The notes: generated by a model from the sequence alone, not told the origin. A stretch of 56,720 nucleotides of DNA from Myxococcales bacterium (GCA_014240165.1 JAAZXM010000022.1:1-56720); one strand, 5' to 3'. Numbered from the stretch's first letter, positions 43,759-53,701 are shown. Numbers and translations are program-made.

Positions 43759-46111
43759 ACCTCGACTCCCAGGACTTCGCCTTCGTACTCGGCCAGGCCC
43801 GCGAAGCGCCGAAAGGGATCTCCTGCCACGGCGGTGTCGCTGGGCAGGCACTCGGCGCCGCTGCGTTCCACGAGGTGGGCGATCACGTCCTTCATGGCCT
43901 GCACGGGGCTGGGCGCATCGGGGGAAAGGGCCAGGGGATCGAAGTGGTTGCCCTGAATACGAATCAGCTTGAAGGGCTCGCCCGTCTCGGATTGCCAATT
44001 CAACACGAGGTCGATCACCAGAACCGGACGGGCTGAAAGACCCGAGACCGCCGCCACCGCCAGGGCTTCGATGCGCTGATAGGGAATCCGGCCCAGCCCG
44101 CGACCCTCGATCTGCACCTCGAGGGCATCCTCGCCCAGGCCGACGGGAACCGCCTCGATCAGTTTGATCGTCCTGGACGCGGCATCGGAAACCGGCTCTT
44201 CTTCGACGAGGAGTCCCTCGCCCACCTCGAGAATCGGATCTTCTTCGTCGTCTTCTTCGAGGCTCTTCATCACGGGGTCAAGTACGTCCCCCTCGGCGCC
44301 TTCTTCTTCAACACCCGTTTCTCGCAAATCCGCCGGCTCTCCGTGGGACAAGTCCAGGCCCTCGAGAGGCGCCTGCGCGAAATCGCCGACGGCTTCGTCT
44401 TCGCCCATTGCATCGGCCGAGCTTTCGTCCCCTGGGTCTCCGATCGAAAGAGTCGTCGGATCGATTTCGCCCAAAAGCGGCGCCTCGGACTCCGATTCGG
44501 ACTCCAATTCGATTTCGTCCGGGGATGTCAGTTCCTCGTCATCCGCAAGTCCGAGTTCGGTTACGACCTCATCCTCCGGGTCTTCGTCCGCCTCGGGGGC
44601 CAGGCGCTCCTCGGCCACGTCCAGCCCCAGGGCCGGCGGCGGGGGGGAAGGGGTCGCCAGGGGCTCGCCGAGTTCGAGAATGCCTTCATCCCCCTCGGCC
44701 TCCACCGGAGCCGCATCCTCATCCGACCGAGTTTCGACCGCAACCGAGCCGCCCCCGGAGACGAGCGCCTCCAGGGCTTCGCGTGAATCGGGATCGAGTT
44801 GCGGGTCCTCGAGCGCCATCGCCGCCGCCCGCTCGGCGATCTCCGGATCGATTTCCTTTGCACTGCGAGCGACGCGCTGGGCAAGCGCCGTGGGCAAACC
44901 CGCCGGGTCGTCCACGGCCCGGCGCAGGGCCTCCCGGGCGCCAGCGGTATCTCCCCGCTCGATCAGGGCCTCGGCCAGGCGGGTGGTCAGTTGCGCTTCC
45001 AATTGAGCCTCGGATGCGTGGCGAACGACGTCGAAATAATATTCCAACGCGGCGTCCAACCGACCCTCCCGCACCGCGTCGCGGATCCGCGGCACGATGG
45101 CACCCACGACCTCGCCCGCCCGCCCCTGCTCGCACGCGAATTTCCAGAGCGCCAGCGCCACGTCGTCGTCATCGGGCTCATCGTCCCACGCATTGGCCAG
45201 GGCGCTCCAAGCGGCGTCGAATTGCTCCTCGGCCTCGGCCCGGGCCGCAATCGCCAGAGCCGGATGTTCCGACCCCGCCGAACCCGCGCTGCGACTCGCC
45301 AGGCGCCTCTCGCCGCCCAGCCAACCCATGGCCAGGATCGCCAGGCCACCCACCGCGAAGCCGGCCCCATGCGCCCAAAGAGGCAAGCCCTCCGCGCCGT
45401 CCTGCCAGACCCGGCGAACGATCACGTACTCGGCGAAAAGCCAGAGCAGGAAGAGCAGCCAGCCGGGCAAAACGAAACGGCCGCCGGCACCGCGCAGCCA
45501 ATAGGCCACGCCCAGCGCGCCCAGCAAGCCGCTGGCGCCCGCCAGGGGACACCGCCATCCGGAGCCAGATAGGCGTGAGCCAGGGCGGGAAAAAAGAGCG
45601 CCGCAAGACATAAAACGGCGAACACCCATGAACCCCAGGCTCCCTCGATCCCGATCCCCGCGATCAAGAAGAAGACCAGAGCAATGGCGAAGGCGATGAG
45701 GCTTTCCTGCAGAAATGCGTAGGCGATGAAGTCCCGGCTGACGGGATCGCCCGGCTCCACGCCGTGGCCCCAGGCTGCACTCGACTCGGCTCGGGCCCGA
45801 AAAGCCGCGTCCGCCAGGGCGTCGAATTGCCCCTGCCTTCGGGCCAGTGCTTGAGGCGATAGCCGGCGCGAAGAGCCACCCCGCCCTCTCTCAGCAAACT
45901 CAGCGTGTTGGCGCCCGAGCAGGGCGCGGTCTCGGGGCGAAAGCCGCACCTCGGGATGCCGATGGTAGAACTCTCGGGCCGCTTCCTGGGTCCGCTCCAT
46001 CTCGATGGCCGCTTGCTCCGGCCCGGCGCCGGGCAGCACGAAGCCCGCGATCATGAATGCCGCCACCAATCCGGTCACGACCGGCCACCGATTCCCTGTC
46101 GACCTTGCCAT
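43755..46111 (-). pseudogene. Rhomboid protease fused to TPR and acidic regions, frameshifted
   Basis: Two overlapping minus-strand frames together encode one protein. The 5' frame begins MARSTGNRWPVVTGLVAAFM and runs through FIAYAFLQESLIAFAIALVF to AHAYLAPDGGVP. The 3' frame continues LAGASGLLGALGVAYWLRG...LPLWAHGAGFAVGGL. GASG (Ser) and AHGAGF (His) are the rhomboid catalytic pair. Restoring one base in the C4 run at 45545-45548 joins them as VPLAGASG and gives about 785 codons. The usual oxyanion H/N of the second helix is missing (QES...AIAL). After the membrane part come TPR-like helices, a long Asp/Glu linker and a C-terminal domain (RIPYQRIEALAV, FKLIRIQGNHFDPLAL) that I cannot name. 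Confidence 0.7.
45545..45548 (-). other. Frameshift site in rhomboid fusion (C4 run)
   Basis: On the minus strand the four C's of GTCCCCTGG mark the point where rhomboid similarity changes frame. Five C's would read Val-Pro-Leu-Ala-Gly-Ala-Ser-Gly without a break. It may be a real mutation, a slippage site or a sequencing error in a homopolymer. Confidence 0.7.
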
Positions 46112-46252
46112 GGACGAGCGTTCTCCCGCGCGGACGGGGGCACATATGAGCCGCGACGCCGCGATCCTACCGAAGAACGGGCCCCGGGGTACCGAGACCG
46201 CCGCCAAATCCGGCTCTTGCCCGCGGATGTGTGCTAACCCCTCGCCCTGGAA

Positions 46253-48259
46253 ATGAAATCCGCCTTCAACCCGACAATCCGCCGGGCTTTTCGCACGGCG
46301 GCTCGCACGCTCGGCCTGTGGGCCCTCGTGGCTGTCGCTGGGGCCGGCTGCAGCGACGAAGTGCCTGAGCCTGCTCGCCCCGCCAGCGAGGAAGCGGCGG
46401 AGCCCGACCCGCGCGCGGGTCTGTCGGCGGACGCCAAACTCGAAACCGTGGCGATGCTCGAGGATGACATGGCCGCTGTGCGCCATCCCTCGGATGGGGG
46501 CGGGCGCGCGTGGCGTGTCGAGAGCGAGGGGCTCCACGTCGCGGGCAGCCGCGAACGCGTGGACATCGTCTTCGAAGCCGGGCCCCTGGGCGTGGCCGAG
46601 GACGGCGCGGTCTTTCTGCAGCCCTCCCCCTTCTGGGAATGGGATCCGCCCCAGGCCCGCTTCCCCGACGCACCGGGCTTCAGCGAGGTGCGCGATCCGC
46701 CCGAAGGCGTCGAACTCGAATTGGACGATCGCGTCGGGGGCCTGCTGATCGCATGGGTGCGAGGCCGGGCCCTCGAAGCCGGAGAAACCTTTCGCTTCGT
46801 CTACGGCGCGGGGCCCGCCGGCGCGCGCATCGATCGCTTCGCCGAGGAGCGCACCCCCATCTACGTTTCCGTGGACGGCGATGGTGACGGCGTGCGCGCC
46901 TTCATCGAGCACTCCCCGCGCATGGATATCGTCGGCGGCCCACCCCGCCAGCTGAGCTTGATCCTGCCCACCACGGCCATACCCGGCCAGAGCGTTCGCC
47001 TGACGGTGGCCGCACTGGACATTCACCGCAGTCTCAGCCCGGTGGAGAGCGGAAGCATCGTGATCCTCGACCCACCTGCCGGCCTCGAGTTGATCCCGGA
47101 AATCGAACTCGGGGGTGCCTTCGGCTCGAGCCGCAGTATCGAGGTCGTAGTGCGTGAGCCCGGGATCTACCGCTTGACGGGCGAGGGGCGCGGCGAACTC
47201 GCCGGCCTGATGGCTGCTTCCAACCCCTTGATGGCCCGAAAAGGCCTGCCCCAAGTCGCCTGGGGCGATCTGCACGGGCACTCTCAACTCTCCGATGGCA
47301 CGGGCACACCCCTGCAATACTTCGCCTACGCGCGAAACGTGGCGGGCCTCTCGGTGGCGGCGCTCACCGATCACGACCATTGGGGAATCAAGGCCCTGGA
47401 CGGCCAGCCCGCTTTCTGGTCCGAGATCCGCGACGCGGTGGGTCAATTCAACGAGCCGGGGCGCTTTGTCACCCTGCTGGGCTACGAGTGGACGAGTTGG
47501 CTTCACGGCCACCGCCACGTGCTCTATTTCAGCGACCAGGGCGAGGTGTATTCGAGTCTCGACCCCCGCTACGAAACGCCCGCGGCGCTTTGGGATGCGC
47601 TCCGGGGACAGAGCGCACTGACCTTTGCGCATCATTCGGCGGGCGGCCCCGTCTCCACCAATTGGCGCTACGCACCGGATCCGGTTTTGGAGCCGCTCAC
47701 CGAAATCGTCTCCGTACACGGCAGCAGCGAAGCCCCGGACTCGCCCCTTCCCATCTACGATCCGGTGCCCGGCAATTACGTGCGCGACGCCCTCAACGCC
47801 GGCTACCCCTTGGGCTTCCTCGGCAGCGGTGACACCCATGACGGCCATCCCGGCATACGCGAGCCCGGCGCAAGCGGCGGCCTGGCGGGCATCTTCACTC
47901 GGGCGCTTACCCGGGAGGCGGTACTCGAGGCGCTACGGGCCCGGCAGGTCTACGCGACCAACGGACCGCGAATCTATCTGCGGGTCGAACTCGACGGTCA
48001 ACCCATGGGCAGCATCACGGAGTTTCACCCCGACGAAGCCGGGGAAAGTCGCCTGCGGGTCGAGGTCCTGGCCCCAGAACCCATCGTGGCCGTAGACCTG
48101 ATTCGCAGCGGCATCCGTGTGCGCATTCCCGTGGACAGCGAACTCCTGTGGACCCTCGACCGCCGCATCCCCGTCTTGCAGCCGGGCGAATACCATTACG
48201 TGCGGGTGGTCACCGAGGGCGAGGGCGCGGCATGGTCGAGTCCGATCTTCGCCCGCTGA
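46253..48259 (+). CDS. DUF3604/PHP-like metal-dependent lipoprotein
   Basis: A 668-aa lipoprotein (LVAVAGAGC lipobox, Cys33). The N-terminal half is beta-rich (WEWDPPQARFP, ETFRFVYGAGPAG). The second half has the PHP-type metal motifs of DUF3604: WGDLHGHSQLSDGTG at about 337, ALTDHDHWG at about 370, FAHHSAGG at about 459 and GSGDTHDGHPG near 525. PHP domains are phosphoesterases or hydrolases, and DUF3604 proteins are mostly uncharacterised. No clear Shine-Dalgarno precedes the ATG. The downstream glycosyltransferase start lies inside its last 28 nt, so the pair is translationally coupled. Confidence 0.85.
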   Translation: MKSAFNPTIRRAFRTAARTLGLWALVAVAGAGCSDEVPEPARPASEEAAEPDPRAGLSADAKLETVAMLEDDMAAVRHPSDGGGRAWRVESEGLHVAGSRERVDIVFEAGPLGVAEDGAVFLQPSPFWEWDPPQARFPDAPGFSEVRDPPEGVELELDDRVGGLLIAWVRGRALEAGETFRFVYGAGPAGARIDRFAEERTPIYVSVDGDGDGVRAFIEHSPRMDIVGGPPRQLSLILPTTAIPGQSVRLTVAALDIHRSLSPVESGSIVILDPPAGLELIPEIELGGAFGSSRSIEVVVREPGIYRLTGEGRGELAGLMAASNPLMARKGLPQVAWGDLHGHSQLSDGTGTPLQYFAYARNVAGLSVAALTDHDHWGIKALDGQPAFWSEIRDAVGQFNEPGRFVTLLGYEWTSWLHGHRHVLYFSDQGEVYSSLDPRYETPAALWDALRGQSALTFAHHSAGGPVSTNWRYAPDPVLEPLTEIVSVHGSSEAPDSPLPIYDPVPGNYVRDALNAGYPLGFLGSGDTHDGHPGIREPGASGGLAGIFTRALTREAVLEALRARQVYATNGPRIYLRVELDGQPMGSITEFHPDEAGESRLRVEVLAPEPIVAVDLIRSGIRVRIPVDSELLWTLDRRIPVLQPGEYHYVRVVTEGEGAAWSSPIFAR

Positions 48260-49293
48260 CCCGGCAGGGCCAAGCACCGCGCGCAGACAGCGCTCCGCGC
48301 GTCTCCATCCTGCTTCCCTACCGCGATGCCGCCCCCACCCTTCCGACCTGCCTGCGGAGTATCCAGCGCCAGAGCGAAACCCGCTGGCAATGCATCGCCG
48401 TCGACGACGGCTCGCGCGACTCGGGACCCGCGCTCCTGGCCGAGATCGCCGCCGAAGATCCTCGCTTTATTCCCATGCGCGCGTCGGGCAGCGGCCTGGT
48501 GGAAAGCCTGACCGAGGGGCTCGAACACTGCCGGGCGCCGGTGGTGGCCCGCATGGACGCCGACGATTGGATGCATCGCCACCGACTCCGGGCACAACTC
48601 GAGGGGTTGGAGACCGCCCCCGAACTCTCCGCCGTGGGAGCGCGGGTCCGCATTTTCCCCCGCGCGGGCCTCAGTCCGGGAAGGCGCCACTACGAGGCAT
48701 GGCTCAACAGCCTGGGCGAGGCCTCCTCGGTAGAAAGGGACGCCTTCGTGGAATGCCCCATCGCCCACCCCACCCTGATGATCCGCACCCGGGTGCTGCG
48801 TGAATTCGGCTACCGCGCCATGGGCTGGCCCGAGGATTACGACCTGATGCTTCGCCTGCTGGCCGCCGGCCACCGCCTGGCGGTTCACCCGCGTCGACTG
48901 CTCGGTTGGCGCGATGGTGCTGATCGGCTCTCGCGCAAGGCGCCGGAATATGGCCTGGACCGCTTTACCGCGTGCAAGGCTGCCCACCTGGCGAGCGGGC
49001 CCCTGAAAGCCAGCGCCCACTACCTGCTCTGGGGCTATGGCTCCACGGGGCGGGCCCTGCGCCGCGCCCTGCTCGAACACGGCAAATCCCCCTCCCACAT
49101 CATCGAAGTCCATCCCCGCCGCTTGGGCAAGGAGATCCACGGCGCGCCGGTTGTGGCTCCCGAGGCCATCCCCTCGCTACCGCGCTCTCCCATCGTGGTC
49201 AGCGTGGCGGGCAGCGGGCCGCGCAGCGAGATTCGCCAGGCTCTCGCGGATCTGGGAAAGAACGAAGGCGCCGACTTCTTTTGCGCTGCTTGA
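48232..49293 (+). CDS. GT2 glycosyltransferase fused to a Rossmann-like domain
   Basis: A 353-aa protein. The N-terminal GT-A domain (about 20-240) starts PRVSILLPYRDAAPTLPTCL, then CIAVDDGSRD, VARMDADDWMHRHRL (DxD metal/nucleotide-sugar motif) and GWPEDYDLMLRLLAAGHRLA. From about 262 a second domain begins HYLLWGYGSTGRALRRALLE with a GxGxxG loop, then VVAPEAIP and VVSVAGSGPRSEIRQAL, like the Rossmann half of PglD-type proteins. It probably transfers a sugar in envelope glycan synthesis; the acceptor is unknown. GAGGG lies 6 nt upstream of the ATG, within the DUF3604 gene. Confidence 0.82.
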   Translation: MVESDLRPLTRQGQAPRADSAPRVSILLPYRDAAPTLPTCLRSIQRQSETRWQCIAVDDGSRDSGPALLAEIAAEDPRFIPMRASGSGLVESLTEGLEHCRAPVVARMDADDWMHRHRLRAQLEGLETAPELSAVGARVRIFPRAGLSPGRRHYEAWLNSLGEASSVERDAFVECPIAHPTLMIRTRVLREFGYRAMGWPEDYDLMLRLLAAGHRLAVHPRRLLGWRDGADRLSRKAPEYGLDRFTACKAAHLASGPLKASAHYLLWGYGSTGRALRRALLEHGKSPSHIIEVHPRRLGKEIHGAPVVAPEAIPSLPRSPIVVSVAGSGPRSEIRQALADLGKNEGADFFCAA

Positions 49294-49405
49294 GGACCCG
49301 GCAGGCTCGCCCGCCGCGCTCCCTGGTAGGATTGCGATCGGCCTTGAAGCAGGCGGTGGCCATGCATAAACCTCTTCAAGAACGAAAGTCTTCGGCGCCG
49401 AAACC

Positions 49406-50791
49406 CTAGAACTCGGCGTTCCCCGGCACCCGGGGAAAGGGGATCACGTCTCGGATATTGGCCATGCCGGTCATGAATTGCACCAGCCTCTCGAAGCCCA
49501 GGCCAAAACCCGAATGGGGCACAGAACCGTAGCGGCGTAGATCGAGATACCACCAATACTCTTCCTCGGGCAGGCCTTGCTCGGCGATCCGTTTTTTCAG
49601 GGTATCGAGGCGATGCTCGCGCTGGGAACCGCCGATGATCTCGCCGATGCGCGGCACAAGGACATCCATCGCCGCCACCGTCCTTTGGTCATCGTTGCGA
49701 TACATGTAGAACGCCTTGATGTCCTTGGGGTAGCCGGTGACGATCAGGGGCCGCTTGAAATGCTCCTCGGTGAGAAAACGTTCGTGCTCGCTCTGGAGAT
49801 CCGCGCCCCAACTCACGGGAAATTCGAATTCACGCCCGGATTTTTCGAGAATTTCCACGGCTTCGCTGTAGGTGATCCGGCCGAAGGGTTCTTCCACGAC
49901 GTGCTCGAGGGTCTCGAGCACGCTGTCATCGATCCGCTCGTTGAAGAAAGCCAGATCATCCTCGCATTGCTCGCCCACCTGGCGGAAAACAGATTTGAGA
50001 AAATCTTCCGCGAGATCCGCCAAGCCCACGAGTTCACAAAAAGCCACCTCGGGCTCCACCATCCAGAACTCCGCCAGGTGACGACTGGTATTCGAATTCT
50101 CCGCGCGAAAGGTGGGGCCAAAGGTGTAGACCCGAGAAAGCGCCAGCGCGCCGATCTCGGCTTCGAGTTGGCCAGAGACCGTAAGAAAAGTCGGCGCGTC
50201 GAAGAAATCCTGCTTCCAATCAACCTCGCCCGCTTCGTCCACCGGCACCTGGCCGGGTTCGAAGGTGGAGACCCGGAACATATCCCCGGCTCCCTCGGCA
50301 TCGGAGAGGGTGATGACCGGCGAGTGCAATTGCACGAAACCCCGGTCGTGGAAAAAATCATGAATGGCCCGGGTCGCCGCATCGCGCACCCGAAGCACCG
50401 CGCCCAGGCTATTGGTCCGGGGGCGTAAATGGGCAATCGTGCGCAGGAACTCGAACCCATGACGCTTCTTTTGGAGCGGATAGTCGTCCTCGACGCCTCC
50501 CACCAGGGTCACCTGGCTGGCGTGAATCTCGAAGCGTTGCCCCTTGCCGGGAGAATCCACGAGTTCCCCGGTGGCCTCCACGGCGCAGCCCGTGCCCAGC
50601 CCCCTGACCTCGTCCTCGAAGTCCGGGCATTCCGGGCCCGCCACCACCTGGATGCCGGCAAAACAGGAGCCGTCCGAGACCTCGAGAAAGGAAAGATTCT
50701 TCGCGTGGCGTGCGGTCCGCAGCCAGCCTCGGACCGTCACCTCCCCGCCGCCATCATCGCGGCCCAGGATGTCGCGGATCGACTCTTCCAT
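49406..50791 (-). CDS. asnS: Asparaginyl-tRNA synthetase
   Basis: A class IIb aminoacyl-tRNA synthetase of 461 aa that charges tRNA-Asn. The N-terminal OB-fold anticodon domain has [21 protein letters not shown]. Motif 1 is [17 protein letters not shown], motif 2 [27 protein letters not shown], and motif 3 is in the C-terminal [16 protein letters not shown]. The [14 protein letters not shown] and [15 protein letters not shown] segments are AsnS rather than AspS features. GGGGAGGAC precedes the ATG. It is divergent from rbgA. Together with AsnB it suggests direct charging of asparagine. Confidence 0.95.
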   Translation of the reverse strand: MEESIRDILGRDDGGGEVTVRGWLRTARHAKNLSFLEVSDGSCFAGIQVVAGPECPDFEDEVRGLGTGCAVEATGELVDSPGKGQRFEIHASQVTLVGGVEDDYPLQKKRHGFEFLRTIAHLRPRTNSLGAVLRVRDAATRAIHDFFHDRGFVQLHSPVITLSDAEGAGDMFRVSTFEPGQVPVDEAGEVDWKQDFFDAPTFLTVSGQLEAEIGALALSRVYTFGPTFRAENSNTSRHLAEFWMVEPEVAFCELVGLADLAEDFLKSVFRQVGEQCEDDLAFFNERIDDSVLETLEHVVEEPFGRITYSEAVEILEKSGREFEFPVSWGADLQSEHERFLTEEHFKRPLIVTGYPKDIKAFYMYRNDDQRTVAAMDVLVPRIGEIIGGSQREHRLDTLKKRIAEQGLPEEEYWWYLDLRRYGSVPHSGFGLGFERLVQFMTGMANIRDVIPFPRVPGNAEF

Positions 50792-50878
50792 GCCTGTCCT
50801 CCCCGTGCAGGCAGAGGGTAACGCCGCAGGACCCGTGGCCGCTATGGTTGGCTTCGCAGAGGGGAGAACTGCCCGAAG

Positions 50879-51739
50879 ATGACGATCAACTGGTTTCCGG
50901 GACATATGAACAAGGCACGGCGCGAGCTCGCCGCGTCCCTGGCCCGGATCGATGTCGTGATCGAGGTCCTGGATGCGCGACTCCCCCGCTCGAGCCGCAA
51001 CCCCATGCTCGCGGAGCTCCGCAAGGAGACGCCCTCGATCCGCCTGCTGAACAAGAGCGATCTGGCCGACCCCGAGGTCACCGCCCAATGGCTCGAGGCG
51101 CTTTCCCGGGATGAAGGCGCCTCGGCCCTGGACATTTCCGCCACCGAGAACTCGGATATCCGCCGTCTCCCAGGCCTCTGCAAGACCCTGGCCCCCCACC
51201 GGGGCGGCGTCGGGAAGACCGTTCGCTGCATGGTGGTCGGCATTCCAAACGTTGGGAAATCAACGCTGATCAATACCTTGCTGGGGCGGCGTATCGCCAA
51301 GGTGGGCGACCAGCCCGCGGTGACCCGCCGCCAACAACAATTTCATCTCGATGGCGGCGTATCGCTCTGCGACTCGCCTGGGGTGCTCTGGCCCAAGCTG
51401 GCCGACCAAGAGGGGGCCTACCGATTGGCGGCTTCTGGGGCGATCCGCGAAACCGCCTTCGAGATGCAGGACGTGGCCCTCTTCGCCGCCCGTTTTCTCG
51501 CCCAGCGCTACCCCGAGCCCCTGGCCCAGCGCTACAAGCTCGACACCATCCCGAGCAAGGGCCCGGAAATCCTCGAAGCCTTGGGACGCAAACGGGGCTT
51601 CCTCAAGCGCGGGGGCATCGTCGATGCCGAGCGAGCCGCTGCCACTTTGCTCCGGGAATTGCGCAGCGCCGCCATCGGTCGCATCAGCTTCGAGACCCCG
51701 GACGATTTCCCGCCGCCGGAAGCCGACGAGGCCGATTGA
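50879..51739 (+). CDS. rbgA: Ribosome biogenesis GTPase RbgA (YlqF)
   Basis: A 286-aa circularly permuted GTPase: G4 ([10 protein letters not shown], about 55-64) comes before G1 ([18 protein letters not shown], about 120) and G3 (CDSPGVLWP). The N-terminal [15 protein letters not shown] is the YlqF signature. It acts late in 50S subunit assembly, near helix 71 and proteins uL16/bL27 in the best studied species. The family is common in Gram-positives and present in some deltaproteobacterial lines. The gene is divergent from asnS, with the start close to its weak Shine-Dalgarno. Confidence 0.93.
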   Translation: MTINWFPGHMNKARRELAASLARIDVVIEVLDARLPRSSRNPMLAELRKETPSIRLLNKSDLADPEVTAQWLEALSRDEGASALDISATENSDIRRLPGLCKTLAPHRGGVGKTVRCMVVGIPNVGKSTLINTLLGRRIAKVGDQPAVTRRQQQFHLDGGVSLCDSPGVLWPKLADQEGAYRLAASGAIRETAFEMQDVALFAARFLAQRYPEPLAQRYKLDTIPSKGPEILEALGRKRGFLKRGGIVDAERAAATLLRELRSAAIGRISFETPDDFPPPEADEAD

Positions 51740-51749
51740 GACCCCGCTC

Positions 51750-52583
51750 TCAGTGCCTGCGACGCTGGGCCATCAGGGGTGGATCGGATGCGTGCGCGGG
51801 AGAGCCCCACAGCCATTGCAAACCGAAATAGCCTTGCCATCCGATCCGCTCGCGGCCGTCCGATGCGATCCCGGTCCCCGCCGAAGCCAGCACGCGCAGA
51901 AACTTCGCCGCCTCCCAATCGAAGCCGACATTGAAGGACACATCGGTGGCGCGGTTCCCGGGATCGGCCTGCCCGAGCCCGAGGGCCACGCCCAGAGCCT
52001 CGGGAGAGTTCTCGAACCAGACCTCCGCCAGGAGGGTGAGACGATCCGACGGGGCGAAGAGACCGTAGAGCCCTCCGCGAGCGAGGTGTGAATCGTCGTC
52101 GACCCAGATATACCCCACGTCAGTCCCCAACGAAAAGCGCCCCAGACTGCGCTCGAGTTGGAAGTTGTTAATGACCGCGACCCGCCGATCGCCTTCGATT
52201 TCCACCAGAACCCCGGGCGTCCAGGCGCCGTTCCACAGAGGCCCGGCCAGCGCTTGCCACTTGAAACCGGTCATGAAGGCCCCGGCCTCCGCTTGCTCTT
52301 CGCCCCCTTCCACCACGTAAAAGGCCTCGCCCACGACGAGAAAATCCAAGCGGTCGGTGACCCCCATGGTGATATCGAAGACGGGGCCGTGAAGGCCGAT
52401 CTCACCGCCCTGCTCAGCAGCGCTCGCCGCCACGATGAACTCGATATTCCCCGTCCCAATGGCAAAGGGATCGTCGAGCGCTCCGGGGGGGCCCGCACTC
52501 GCCACCGGCGCAAGCCCGGCAGCCAGAACACTGAGGCACAAAAACGAAGACAGAATTTCAGGCTTCAATGGAATTGGTCTCAT
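51750..52583 (-). CDS. Predicted outer-membrane beta-barrel protein
   Basis: A 277-aa protein with a Sec signal (SSFLCLSVLAAGLAPVASAG) and a mature part of alternating strands: NIEFIVAASAAEQGGEIGLH, FDITMGVTDRLDFLVVGEAF, RFSLGTDVGYIWVD, LTLLAEVWFENS, FLRVLASAGTGIAS, and the aromatic GYFGLQWLW near the end. This is like barrel proteins of the MetA-pathway/transporter-like type. The function is unknown. No ribosome binding site is evident before the only ATG. A (TTGGG)6 tract lies 62-92 nt upstream, in the leader or promoter. It converges on rbgA with a 10-nt gap. Confidence 0.7.
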   Translation of the reverse strand: MRPIPLKPEILSSFLCLSVLAAGLAPVASAGPPGALDDPFAIGTGNIEFIVAASAAEQGGEIGLHGPVFDITMGVTDRLDFLVVGEAFYVVEGGEEQAEAGAFMTGFKWQALAGPLWNGAWTPGVLVEIEGDRRVAVINNFQLERSLGRFSLGTDVGYIWVDDDSHLARGGLYGLFAPSDRLTLLAEVWFENSPEALGVALGLGQADPGNRATDVSFNVGFDWEAAKFLRVLASAGTGIASDGRERIGWQGYFGLQWLWGSPAHASDPPLMAQRRRH

Positions 52584-52644
52584 GACACGAAAAGAATGGA
52601 AAGCTCACTCGGTACCCATCGGCCCCCATCGAGAGCGTATTGAG

Positions 52645-52675
52645 TTGGGTTGGGTTGGGTTGGGTTGGGTTGGGT
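52645..52675. repeat. Pentanucleotide repeat (TTGGG)6
   Basis: Six exact TTGGG units plus T. The tract is between the outer-membrane protein start at 52583 and the end of rsgA. On the transcribed strand of the outer-membrane gene it reads CCCAA. Such tracts slip during replication and can tune promoter spacing, and the G-rich strand could form a quadruplex. Confidence 0.95.
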
Positions 52676-52691
52676 ATAGACAGATGGGCTC

Positions 52692-52706
52692 ACAGGATAG
52701 TCCTGT
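52692..52706. terminator. Palindrome ACAGGA-TAG-TCCTGT downstream of rsgA
   Basis: Perfect 6-bp arms with a 3-nt centre, 23 nt after the rsgA stop and just upstream of the pentanucleotide tract. It may end rsgA transcripts or act as an operator for the outer-membrane protein gene. Confidence 0.35.
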
Positions 52707-52728
52707 TCACGTTTCGGGTTGGCTTCTG

Positions 52729-53637
52729 CTATTTCGGGCCTCCGCTCCGTGGGGCATGCGCAACCTCGAGTTCTCCCAGCAGCGACAGGTAAGCGGCGTG
52801 GCGCTGGTCCGTGATGAGCCCGGTGCCCACCCCCTCGAGCACGCAACAACCCGGCTCGCTGCGATGCAGGCAATCCCGGAAATGACAGCCTCCCTCCAGC
52901 ACGGACTCAAAACCCGGAAAGAACGCCGCAAGCTGCGCGGGCGACACCTCCACGGGACCGAAATCCCGGAAGCCGGGGGTATCGATCCACTCGCCGCCCC
53001 CGGGCAGCGCGTGCAGGGTCGCGGTGCTGGTGACATGACGTCCGAGCCCGCTCACCTCGTTGATCTCCCCCACTGCCAGCTCGAGCTCGGGCAAAAGAGC
53101 ATTGAAAAGCGAACTCTTGCCCACCCCCGACGTGCCCACGAAGACGCCCCGGCCCGCCTCGGCCAGGCGGCTCTGGAGGGGCGTGAGTCCTGCCCCCGAG
53201 ACCGAAGAAACCAGCAGGGCCGAAACCTCGGCGCCGTAGGCTTCCTCGAGTGTGCCGTGGAGTTCCGCGGCCCCCGGCAGGTCCGATTTGTTGACCACGA
53301 TGAAAGAGGAGAGCCCCGCGGCCCGGGCCGCCACCAGACCGCGGTCCACGAAACCCACGGGCGAGTCGGGACGCGGAGCCAGCACGATGCCCAGGCAATC
53401 GAGGTTGGAAGCCACCGAGCGAATCCGGCCGTGACTGTCGCGACGCCTGAGAACCCCGCGCGACGCTTCCACCCGGACCAGGGTCTCCCCGCGGATTTCC
53501 ACCCGATCCCCCACCACCAGGGAAGTCCGGCGCGGCACGCGAACGCGCTCGAGTGCGCCGCTATCGAGCCGCACGGCGACGGCCACCCCATAATGGGCCA
53601 CCACCGTGGCGGTGCGGACAACGTCCGGCTGGGTCAT
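52729..53637 (-). CDS. rsgA: Small ribosomal subunit biogenesis GTPase RsgA
   Basis: A 302-aa circularly permuted GTPase that checks late 30S assembly. It has an N-terminal OB-fold (VVRTATVVAHYGVAVAVRLDSG), then G4 FIVVNKSDLPGA, G1 VFVGTSGVGKSSLFNALL, G3 EWIDTPGFRDFG, and the C-terminal zinc knuckle GGCHFRDCLHRSEPGCCV with the Cys-x5-Cys/His pattern. The start MTQPDVVRTATVV was chosen because the OB-fold begins there; AGGGTG lies 8-9 nt upstream. It is 64 nt downstream of recD on the same strand. Confidence 0.94.
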   Translation of the reverse strand: MTQPDVVRTATVVAHYGVAVAVRLDSGALERVRVPRRTSLVVGDRVEIRGETLVRVEASRGVLRRRDSHGRIRSVASNLDCLGIVLAPRPDSPVGFVDRGLVAARAAGLSSFIVVNKSDLPGAAELHGTLEEAYGAEVSALLVSSVSGAGLTPLQSRLAEAGRGVFVGTSGVGKSSLFNALLPELELAVGEINEVSGLGRHVTSTATLHALPGGGEWIDTPGFRDFGPVEVSPAQLAAFFPGFESVLEGGCHFRDCLHRSEPGCCVLEGVGTGLITDQRHAAYLSLLGELEVAHAPRSGGPK

Positions 53638-53701
53638 CGCGCGGCACCCTAGCGCCGGGGGCGGCGGCGAACAACTCGCGGGCCTCGAAGCCGGAAACGG
53701 C

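Noticed and set aside
44408-45613. 401-codon Pro/Arg-rich plus-strand frame
   Set aside because: It is the mirror of the Asp/Glu-rich linker and TPR region of the rhomboid fusion; low complexity with no start signal.
46112-47848. Upstream extension of the rhomboid 5' frame
   Set aside because: This part is antisense to the DUF3604 gene; the rhomboid signal-anchor begins at 46111, so the longer frame is not coding.
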